From the NCBI GenBank assembly GCA_016794505.1, contig JAEUJZ010000013.1, positions 124,001 through 188,000 on the forward strand: a stretch of DNA of 64,000 nucleotides, read 5' to 3'. Numbering within the stretch: position 1 is the first letter of the stretch; the number at the start of each line of letters is the position of its first letter. Source of the stretch: Myxococcales bacterium (GTDB lineage Bacteria > Myxococcota_A > Polyangia > Palsa-1104 > JAEUJZ01). Both the position numbers and the translations under genes were made by a program. Positions 18,094-24,919 of the stretch are shown piece by piece. The notes below the pieces were generated by a model. The model was not told where the DNA came from. It saw only the letters and a list, made by a program, of their open reading frames with translations, and did no database searches.

Positions 18094-18954
18094 ATGGGGG
18101 GCTGCGCCATACGACCGGGCGATCTGGGCGCCTACGACGACGCGTACGTGCAACGCCACACCCCGTGGCTGCGACGCTTGATTCACGGCTATTTTCGCGC
18201 GCAGATCGAAGGGCTTGAGCACGTACCCGATCAGCCCTTTTTGGGCGTCGGAACGCACAACGGCGGCATCCTGATGCCGGACATGCTGGTCTGGGTCAGC
18301 GCCTATCACACGGCGGGGCGCAAGACGCCGCTTCTGACCTTGGCCCACGATCTGTTGTTTACGCGCGAGCACGGCCTGTCGCGCGCCTTGGCCAAGCTGG
18401 GCGGCCTGCGCGCCGATCCAGAACAAGCGCTGCGGGCGCTGCGTAGCGGTTACGCGGTGCAGGTCTACCCCGGCGGCGATTACGACAGCAGCAAGCCGTT
18501 CTGGCGCAGACACCAGGTCTGCTTCGCGGGTCGCATGGGCTATGTGCGCCTGGCCTTGGCGGCGCAGGTGCCGATCGTGCCCGTGGTCAGCATCGGCGCG
18601 CACGAGACGCTGCTCATGCTCTCGGACGGTCGCCGCATCGCAGAGGTTCTGGGGCTGCGTCAACGCCTGCGCCTTGCAGCCCTGCCGCTGCAGCTCTGCT
18701 TGCCCTGGGGACTGGTGCTGGGAACGCCGCCGGGTTATCTGCCGGTGCCTGCCCAGATCACGATCCGCGTGCTGCCGCCGATTCCGCTCTCTGGCATTTC
18801 GCCCCAGCAAGCCGCCGATCCACAAGTGGTCGCTCGCATCGATGCCAGCGTGCGCCACGTCATGCAGACCGCTCTCGACGATCTGGCCACGCAGCGCGTC
18901 TTGTTTTGGGGCCAGCGTCGACACGATGCGCGACATCGTTCCAACGAGCTGTGA
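18094..18954 (+). CDS. Lysophospholipid/diacylglycerol-type acyltransferase
   Basis: The protein has 286 residues from the ATG at 18094; the frame continues upstream inside the previous gene but with shadow-like sequence. It shows the block VGTHNGGILMPDM, matching the acceptor/catalytic His region (HSGG/HNGG form) of diacylglycerol-acyltransferase-like proteins. QVYPGGDYDSSKPFWRRHQVCFAGRMGYVRLAL matches the substrate-binding block, and VPIVPVVSIGAHE follows. This family transfers acyl chains from acyl-CoA or acyl-ACP to glycerol or other lipid hydroxyls at the membrane. The gene lies 7 bp after the large lipoprotein gene and 81 bp before a radical SAM gene on the same strand, which suggests shared transcription. 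Confidence 0.85.
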   Translation: MGGCAIRPGDLGAYDDAYVQRHTPWLRRLIHGYFRAQIEGLEHVPDQPFLGVGTHNGGILMPDMLVWVSAYHTAGRKTPLLTLAHDLLFTREHGLSRALAKLGGLRADPEQALRALRSGYAVQVYPGGDYDSSKPFWRRHQVCFAGRMGYVRLALAAQVPIVPVVSIGAHETLLMLSDGRRIAEVLGLRQRLRLAALPLQLCLPWGLVLGTPPGYLPVPAQITIRVLPPIPLSGISPQQAADPQVVARIDASVRHVMQTALDDLATQRVLFWGQRRHDARHRSNEL

Positions 18955-19035
18955 TTTTTTCTGCGACCCATTGCGCGATGAAGCCCGCCCGTGATGCAGC
19001 GAGCGCGCGACATCGCAGACAAGGCAGGACCGTTT

Positions 19036-20580
19036 ATGAAGTCCGTTGACTCGACACCCACAGACCGCGGCGATGCGTCCCCTTCGCCGGTTGAAAACGC
19101 AGCGCGCGAAGCCGAAAAGAGCGCCAAGCGTTCCAGCCACGAAGAGCGTGTCACCGCATCGCCGGACGCGCTTGCAGAGTGGCTGGAGGCGATCTTTTCC
19201 GAGGAGCCCACGCTGCGCCCAGACCCGCGCATGCGCGACTATCAGCTGACCTATCCACCGGCTGTGCAGATCGAGCAGCCCGCGTATCACAAGACGCCAA
19301 GCGGCGCCGAGTATCTGGCCACGCTGAGCGGACCGATCAACACCGCCGGGTACTACTTTCACTTTGGTTACTGCCAGTATCGCTGCCGCTATTGCTTCCA
19401 CTATGAGATCCGCATTCGCGAGCAAGAGGAGCGCATGGCGCGCTATGTCGATGCGCTGCTCTGTGAAGCGCGAAGAATGCGAGCGCTCACGCCCCACCTG
19501 CGGCAGGTCCTGACATTTCTTGGGGGCGGGACACCGACGGCACTGCCCGAGCCTCTGCTGCGCCGCTTCACAGAAGGCTACGGCGAGATCTTCGGCCGCC
19601 CCGCGAGCAAGATGAGCACCGTCGAAGCCAAGCCGATCACCGCCACGCAAGAAAAGTTGCGCATCTTTTTCGAGGCCGGCTTTGCGCGCGTGAACTTCGG
19701 CGTGCAGACCTTGGATCCTGCGCTGTACGCCTTTCACCATCACGGCGAAGACGTCGAAGTCGCCGTGGCCGCGCTGCGGCGAGCACGCGAAGTCGGATAC
19801 ACATGGATCAACATCGACCTGATGATCGGCCTTGAGCGCGAGACAGCCGAGTCCTGGACGCGGACGCTAGAGCGCTGTTCCGAGCTGATTCGGCAGGGCT
19901 TGCTCGACAGCGTCTTTGTCTATCCGTTCCACGACGATCCGCGCTCGCGAACCTATCAGCACGAAGGGCTGTGCCCGGCTGCGCAGCAGGTCTTTTGGGC
20001 CGATGCGCAGGCACGATCCCACTTTGAAGCACTCGGCTGGCTAGAGCTTGGGCCGCGCTTCTTTCGATCGCCCGCGCACGCCGCCTGTGAGTTCAATGAA
20101 GTGATGCGACTGAAAGTCGTTCCGGGCTATGGCGACACGCTGTGGCTGGGCTTTGGCAACTCGGCCTACTCAGTCGCGGACGAGTCGACGTATCTGAACA
20201 TCCGCGATGCCGAGCGGTATTGCGAAAAAGTCGAAGCTGGAGAGTTCGCGATCGAACACTTCCGCACACTGAATCGCACGCAACAAGCAGCGCGCGATCT
20301 GACGTTTGCGCTGCTTTACGCGCCATGGATCGCAGCCGGGCGAGTCGCGCAGAAGTACGGCGCCGAGACCGTGGCGCGCCACGTGCCGCAGCTGCGCCGC
20401 TGGGCCCAGCTTGGCCTTGGGACCTTCGATGACGAGTGGCAGCTGTTCACGCTGAATCGCCTGGGCAAGCTGTTGCACCAACAGATGATCCCACAGCTTT
20501 ATCTGCCGGAAGATCGCCACGACTTTGATCTAGTGATGATCCGCCGACGGGAAGCCGGCCGCACATACAAAGGATACTGA
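19036..20580 (+). CDS. HemN/HemW-like radical SAM enzyme
   Basis: The protein has 514 residues from the ATG at 19036, chosen because AAGGCAGGA lies 6-14 bp upstream; another ATG at 18991 lacks a ribosome site. The [4Fe-4S] motif is GYCQYRCRYCFHY (CX3CX2C), followed by the HemN-type Gly-rich SAM block LGGGTPTALPEPLL, then STVEAKPITATQEKL, VNFGVQTLD and NIDLMIGLERET. The C-terminus (residues 340-514) is longer than in HemW and has a helical region plus a PGYGDTLWLGFGNSAYS block as in HemN. Known relatives include oxygen-independent coproporphyrinogen oxidase, the heme chaperone HemW, and cyclopropanating or methylating enzymes such as Jaw5. The neighbours are lipid genes, not heme genes, so a lipid or natural-product role is more likely. 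Confidence 0.88.
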   Translation: MKSVDSTPTDRGDASPSPVENAAREAEKSAKRSSHEERVTASPDALAEWLEAIFSEEPTLRPDPRMRDYQLTYPPAVQIEQPAYHKTPSGAEYLATLSGPINTAGYYFHFGYCQYRCRYCFHYEIRIREQEERMARYVDALLCEARRMRALTPHLRQVLTFLGGGTPTALPEPLLRRFTEGYGEIFGRPASKMSTVEAKPITATQEKLRIFFEAGFARVNFGVQTLDPALYAFHHHGEDVEVAVAALRRAREVGYTWINIDLMIGLERETAESWTRTLERCSELIRQGLLDSVFVYPFHDDPRSRTYQHEGLCPAAQQVFWADAQARSHFEALGWLELGPRFFRSPAHAACEFNEVMRLKVVPGYGDTLWLGFGNSAYSVADESTYLNIRDAERYCEKVEAGEFAIEHFRTLNRTQQAARDLTFALLYAPWIAAGRVAQKYGAETVARHVPQLRRWAQLGLGTFDDEWQLFTLNRLGKLLHQQMIPQLYLPEDRHDFDLVMIRRREAGRTYKGY

Positions 20581-20606
20581 GCTACTCGCGCCGCAAGCCG
20601 AGCGCC

Positions 20607-21701
20607 CTAGGCAGGATGGGCTGCGCGGATCGACTGCCACAGCGAGGCGCCCAGAAGCGATCTCAAGCGGACACCACAAGCGCCCATCAAAGCGACAAAG
20701 GCTGGCAGTGCCAGCGCGGAATAGCTCACAAAGTACCGTGGGCAACTGACCCCCGGCAGCGACGTCTTGAGCTCGCGCAGGCGCTGCACATAGGGAACTG
20801 CGGACAGGTGCATTTCCAGCCACTTTAGCTGCGCAGCAAGCAGCGATGAACCGCTGAGCGAAGGCTCTTCCGAGCCTCCTGCTGCACGTCGCTGGGTCTG
20901 ATGCAGCGGACAAAAGCCCAGCGAAAGCTCGTCGATGCCTTGCTGCTGTAGCTCGCGACACAGTGCATCGACCACCGCGTAGAACACGCCCCACTGACGA
21001 GTCGGCTCACAGCGCAGGATGTCCAACAGATAGCCGGCCACGACCCCCTCGCGAAACCAGGGATTGAGCACAACATAGCCAAGTAGCTGCGGCGCTTCGT
21101 CGCGGCGCCACGTCTGCCACAGCAAGTACAAGCGCGAGCGCGCCACCCGCGGCTGCGCGTCTTGTGGTGCGAAGGGGCGGTTGAGAAAGCGCATCTCGTA
21201 CGGAAGCTGGCTCTTTTGCAGATACGCATGCGTGATCTGCGATAGGCGCAGCACAAGCGAGGACGAGAGCTGTTCGGCGTCCACCGCTTGCACAAAAAAC
21301 CCCGCGCGGCGTGCGTGCTTGCGAGCGCCCAAAAGCGGCTTCGGCAACGACGCATCCGACGACACCAACGAGCGTGTCTTCAGCAGCCGATCCACACCCA
21401 TGCCAGCGACATGCAAGCGACGCTCGGCCGGGCCTGTTCCTGCCAACATCACCTGCTGTGCCGACTGGGCACGCAGATAGCAGAAGACCGGGCGACGATG
21501 CAGCCGCAAGAAGCGCTCATAGAGCGCTGCGTGATCGCAAGCCGCCGCAACCGGAGGCCCCAGCGTGATGTCGATGCCCCACGCGCGCTGGTACGCGATG
21601 TAGCCATACGAGGTCTCGCAGTACAGAAGTCCGCTCTGCAGCGTCGAAAAGGCGATGGGATCCTCGCCATGCAGTGAAACCAAGTCGGCGCGTCCTGCCA
21701 T
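20607..21701 (-). CDS. DUF2156 protein (LPG-synthase C-terminal domain-like)
   Basis: The 364-residue protein resembles the soluble C-terminal domain of MprF/LysX, which has a tandem GNAT fold. Landmarks are YCETSYGYIAYQRAWGIDITLGPP near the start, FLRLHRRPVFCYLR, KPLLGARKHARRAGFF, PQLLGYVVLNPWFREGVVAGYLLDILRCEP and DELSLGFCPL. In MprF this domain moves lysine or alanine from aminoacyl-tRNA onto phosphatidylglycerol. The stand-alone version here lacks the multi-helix flippase domain, but the C-terminus has a hydrophobic patch (YSALALPAFVALMGACGV) that may touch the membrane. It is the last gene of a minus-strand set, 15 bp after the diiron gene. Confidence 0.78.
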   Translation of the reverse strand: MAGRADLVSLHGEDPIAFSTLQSGLLYCETSYGYIAYQRAWGIDITLGPPVAAACDHAALYERFLRLHRRPVFCYLRAQSAQQVMLAGTGPAERRLHVAGMGVDRLLKTRSLVSSDASLPKPLLGARKHARRAGFFVQAVDAEQLSSSLVLRLSQITHAYLQKSQLPYEMRFLNRPFAPQDAQPRVARSRLYLLWQTWRRDEAPQLLGYVVLNPWFREGVVAGYLLDILRCEPTRQWGVFYAVVDALCRELQQQGIDELSLGFCPLHQTQRRAAGGSEEPSLSGSSLLAAQLKWLEMHLSAVPYVQRLRELKTSLPGVSCPRYFVSYSALALPAFVALMGACGVRLRSLLGASLWQSIRAAHPA

Positions 21702-21716
21702 GTCCGCGACCCGGCT

Positions 21717-22562
21717 TTACGTCTGGGAAAGGGGCGCAGCTGCGATCTGCACATCCAAGCCCGCTTGCCGCAGATGCAGGTTGAGATCGCTCACGCAGCG
21801 CGCCGCCAAGATCTGCGAGTCCAGGCCCAGCGTCGCAAAGTGCGGCTCATCGGCCTGCGGAATCGCCAGCAGCAGCTGCCCCCAGTATTCGACCTTGCGC
21901 TGCAGCGCATCGATCTGCACCCGCGACAGCTGTCGCATGCGCTGGCCCAGATGCAAAACGCCAAACGCGATATGCCGCGACTCATCACGGGCGATGCCGT
22001 TCTGCAGCCAGTCAGCGAGCAACAGCGGACCACCGACGGGATCCGCGAAGTCCGAACCACCGCGCGGTGACAGCGTACGCAGCACGTGCGCGGCCTCTTG
22101 AAAGACCGTCTGCGCCAAGCCTTCAACCATAAGCTGCATGCCCAGGCACAGCTCATCCAGCGTGGCGCTGCCATAGATCGAGTCGATGAGGTTGGCCACG
22201 CTGTCATGAATCCCGGAAGGAGGCCCGGCATCGAGCAGTTGGATCAGTCGCGTGAACCACTCAACGTGCCGTGCTTCATCGATCACCTGGGTCGCGGCGA
22301 ACATACGCACCGCGCTATCCGATGCCTGTTCGACACAGCGTGCAGCGGCCAGCATCGATGCGACCTCGCCGTAGTGCAGCTGACAGCACAAGCCCGATAG
22401 CGCCTCGCGCAGCGACAAAGGCAAGCGCCGCAGATCCAGCGCAGCCCAAGGCTGGCTATCGACATTCCACTGGTCGCGCTTGGCCATTTCGTACAGGCGC
22501 TGCAAGCCGCGCTGCGGTTCCAAGAAGGCTTGCCGATAGGCGGCGATGAGCTGCGCGTTCAC
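21717..22562 (-). CDS. Ferritin-like diiron-carboxylate protein
   Basis: The 281-residue, mostly helical protein starts with GTG at 22562, preceded by AGGAGA; the frame extends 13 codons upstream without support. The diiron ligand set is visible: E66 (LHYGEVAS), E96/H99 (DEARHVEW), E147 (MVEGLAQ) and E194/H197 (DESRHIAF), the E, EXXH, E, EXXH arrangement of the ferritin/ribonucleotide-reductase-R2/N-oxygenase superfamily. Such proteins activate O2 for hydroxylation, desaturation or amine N-oxygenation. The C-terminal 70 residues have no recognised domain. Its position between a DUF2156 gene and a fatty-acid-hydroxylase-like gene suggests an oxidative step in one pathway. The substrate is unknown. 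Confidence 0.85.
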   Translation of the reverse strand: MNAQLIAAYRQAFLEPQRGLQRLYEMAKRDQWNVDSQPWAALDLRRLPLSLREALSGLCCQLHYGEVASMLAAARCVEQASDSAVRMFAATQVIDEARHVEWFTRLIQLLDAGPPSGIHDSVANLIDSIYGSATLDELCLGMQLMVEGLAQTVFQEAAHVLRTLSPRGGSDFADPVGGPLLLADWLQNGIARDESRHIAFGVLHLGQRMRQLSRVQIDALQRKVEYWGQLLLAIPQADEPHFATLGLDSQILAARCVSDLNLHLRQAGLDVQIAAAPLSQT

Positions 22563-22634
22563 AATCGGTTCTCCTCTTCCTGCCATCCATCGCGTCCGCA
22601 CGGACTGCGCTGGCCCGTCGGTACCACGAACACG

Positions 22635-23582
22635 TCAGTGCAGCAGCGTGTCTTTCGGATGCCGAAACGGGGCCACGAGTTGTCCCAGATAGTCCCGCGG
22701 ATAATCGGCATCGCCTTCAAATCCGACGGCGACAGGCGGCGGGAGGATCTGCGACACGCGACGGGTGCCAAACAACACATCCCAGATCAACAACACCTGG
22801 CCATAGTTGGCATCGGCTTCTTCTCGCCTGCGTGAGTGATGCCAGCGGTGCGCATGAGCCGTCGAGAAGATCCAGCTGAGCGGCCCCGTCCGCTGCTCGA
22901 TGTTGCTGTGCTGAAGTAAGAGGTGCGTGCTGGTAAACACGCCAAACAACGCAAAGGCCGCCTCGTTCATACCGAGGAGCACCAGGGGAAAAAACGTCGC
23001 CACAACGCTGATCAGCATATCGATGGGATGGTTGCGGCTGGCGTTCAAGAAATACAGACGCAGCGCGCTGTGATGGACGGCGTGGATCGGCCACAGACAG
23101 GCCCACGTGTGCAGCGCACGATGGCTGGCGTAGCCGCCCAGCTCAGCCAGCACCAACGCCAGCGCTAGCTGTGCCGCGAGTGGCCAGTGATGCGGCCATG
23201 GCGATCCCAGGTTCTGCGCGCCAAGCAGCGAGCCAAGCGCGCCAAAAAGCGATCCCTGCGGCAAAGCCTGCGTCAGCTGCGCAGCACCCAGTGGTGCCGC
23301 AACAAAGCGCAGCGCACGCAGCCCCAGAACCGAGATCGAAAGCGACACCAACAAGTGCAGCGAATCCGTTGCGCGGTCGCCCTGAGGTTGCTGCCAGCGG
23401 TGGCAGTAAGGCAGCGCCTGTTCGAGCATCCACACGCATAGAAACACCGCAAGCTGCGTGACCACAGCGGCCGTATTGACATCTTGGCCGCTCGCGCACA
23501 GCGCCCACCACAGCACGCAAGCACCGCTCAAGATCACCGGGTACACCGTAAGCGCAGCCAGCGATCGCAGCCCCTTTTCCAT
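22635..23582 (-). CDS. Sterol desaturase/fatty acid hydroxylase family membrane protein
   Basis: The protein has 315 residues from the ATG at 23582 (a 31-codon upstream extension is Arg/Ala-rich and unlikely). Several hydrophobic helices in the first 180 residues anchor it in the membrane. The His clusters of the non-heme diiron hydroxylase family are present: SHRALHTWACLWPIHAVHHS and, after about 70 residues, STAHAHRWHHS. The ending, VLLIWDVLFGTRRV, is also typical. Members hydroxylate or desaturate sterols, sphingoid bases or fatty acids using O2 and an electron donor. The gene heads a compact trio with the diiron and DUF2156 genes (72-bp and 15-bp gaps). Confidence 0.87.
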   Translation of the reverse strand: MEKGLRSLAALTVYPVILSGACVLWWALCASGQDVNTAAVVTQLAVFLCVWMLEQALPYCHRWQQPQGDRATDSLHLLVSLSISVLGLRALRFVAAPLGAAQLTQALPQGSLFGALGSLLGAQNLGSPWPHHWPLAAQLALALVLAELGGYASHRALHTWACLWPIHAVHHSALRLYFLNASRNHPIDMLISVVATFFPLVLLGMNEAAFALFGVFTSTHLLLQHSNIEQRTGPLSWIFSTAHAHRWHHSRRREEADANYGQVLLIWDVLFGTRRVSQILPPPVAVGFEGDADYPRDYLGQLVAPFRHPKDTLLH

Positions 23583-23698
23583 CGAGGCGAGGATATCACG
23601 CGCACGCCAGCAACTTGCTCGACGATCGCGAGCGGCGGCGTGGAAATATCGCGGAGCGTGGAATCCACGCGCCAAGCGAGAACTCCAAGGGAACGACG

Positions 23699-24616
23699 CT
23701 AGCGCGGGCTGAACGGCATCACGTTTTTGCTATGAACCACGCGCCCAAACTCGCGAATCCACTGCATGTCGTCCGCAGAAAGCGCGCCCTGAGCCACCGC
23801 GGCCAGGTTCTCATCGAGCTGCTGCTGACTGCTCGGCCCCGTTAGCACCACATCGACATGTGGACTCGATAGGCAGAAGCGATAGCAGTCGCCGGCCGTC
23901 GGAACGCGGCCTTCGTATCCAGACGGACGCTTGAGCAGTCCGCCCCACGATGTCGCGGTATACGCGATGATTGCCGCGGGATGCCTGCCATTCCCCGGTT
24001 TCCGCTCGCCCAGATGCGGGAAGATGTCGCGCTCGGCACCGGGGTGGGCGGCGTTGTAACGAATCATCAGCATGTCCAAAGGAGAGTCCGCAGCAAGCTT
24101 CCCAGCGCGCGGCCGATCGTGGATCGACACACCGATCGCGCGCACCTTGCCTTCCTCGCGCAGGCGGACCAGCTCGCCAACGGTTCCGTCGGTCCACGCC
24201 GACGCGCGACCCAGCCAGCCCATCTGAAAAATATCGAGATAGTCGGTCTGCAGCTCGCGCAGGGCCTTTTCTGCAGCACGACGCAACGTGAAGCCCAGAA
24301 AGCCCGTGCTGGGTATGGCGGCAATGATCATCTTCTCGCGATCACGACGTAGCGCATCGCGCAGAGCTGGGATCATCGAGCGCTCGCGGATCGGCCAGAA
24401 CACATAGTTGACTCCGCGCTCGAACGCATGGCGTACGCCCGCATCGTCGATGCCATAGTTTGCGGCCAAGCCCAGGCGAAACGCGCGCTTGCGAACGGCT
24501 GGCAGGTACCTATGCAGGAAGTCATCCGGGTGTTCCGCCGCCTGGGAATCCGAGGGAAGCGCCGATGAAGTCGGCGCAGCCGGCGCTGGGCTAGATGCTG
24601 CGGGCGGGATGGACAT
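23699..24616 (-). CDS. Aldo/keto reductase-fold protein with degenerate active site
   Basis: The 305-residue protein begins with a Pro/Ala/Ser-rich tail of about 30 residues. The TIM-barrel blocks of the AKR family are clear: RLGLAANYGIDDAGVRHAFERGVNYVFW, ALRELQTDYLDIFQM, GKVRAIGVSIHDRPRAGKL and the cofactor-side RFCLSSPHVDVVLTGPSS. By-eye alignment finds none of the catalytic tetrad (Asp, Tyr, Lys, His) in place: the usual D-T-A-x-x-Y stretch reads VFWPIRE and the usual L-H-W reads MGW (G133). NAD(P)H binding may persist, but classical carbonyl reduction is doubtful. Only 3 bp separate it from the upstream ThiS-like gene, so the two are translated together. Confidence 0.82.
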   Translation of the reverse strand: MSIPPAASSPAPAAPTSSALPSDSQAAEHPDDFLHRYLPAVRKRAFRLGLAANYGIDDAGVRHAFERGVNYVFWPIRERSMIPALRDALRRDREKMIIAAIPSTGFLGFTLRRAAEKALRELQTDYLDIFQMGWLGRASAWTDGTVGELVRLREEGKVRAIGVSIHDRPRAGKLAADSPLDMLMIRYNAAHPGAERDIFPHLGERKPGNGRHPAAIIAYTATSWGGLLKRPSGYEGRVPTAGDCYRFCLSSPHVDVVLTGPSSQQQLDENLAAVAQGALSADDMQWIREFGRVVHSKNVMPFSPR

Positions 24617-24619
24617 GGA

Positions 24620-24886
24620 TCAGCCTCCTCCAACAAAGGTGACCAGCTCAATGCGATCATTTTCAGCCAGCGTGACCTCGGGGCGCGTACGACGCGGGAC
24701 GATCTCGCCGTTTCGTTCGACAGCCACCTGCGCCGGATCCAGACCCAGCACAAGCAGCAGATCGTGGACACTGCCACCACGCTGGATGGCGTGCGGCTGG
24801 CCGTTCACCAACACATGGATCGCGCGATCCGCTGGCGTCTCTAACGCGGACGTGGGCGCGGGATCGAAGGAACGCTGCGCAGTCAT
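24620..24886 (-). CDS. ThiS-like sulfur carrier protein
   Basis: The 88-residue protein has a disordered head of about 20 residues and then a ThiS/MoaD beta-grasp domain: IHVLVNGQPHAIQRGGSVHDLLLVLGLDPAQVAVERNG, VTLAENDRIELV and the terminal VGGG. The C-terminal Gly-Gly tail is the site that would be adenylated and turned into a thiocarboxylate. In thiamine synthesis ThiS donates sulfur to the thiazole via ThiF and ThiG, but no thiF, thiG or other thi gene is in the window. It is coupled to the degenerate aldo/keto reductase and lies 33 bp downstream of the trifunctional kinase gene. It could serve thiamine synthesis or a dedicated sulfur-transfer step. Confidence 0.82.
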   Translation of the reverse strand: MTAQRSFDPAPTSALETPADRAIHVLVNGQPHAIQRGGSVHDLLLVLGLDPAQVAVERNGEIVPRRTRPEVTLAENDRIELVTFVGGG

Positions 24887-24919
24887 GCCGCGAATCGTGT
24901 ATGGGCAAGGCTGGTCGCG

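Noticed and set aside
17995..19743. 582-codon open frame on the minus strand
   Set aside because: It lies opposite the acyltransferase and radical SAM genes, and its translation is Arg/Gln/His-rich with no domain, as expected for the antisense of GC-rich coding DNA.
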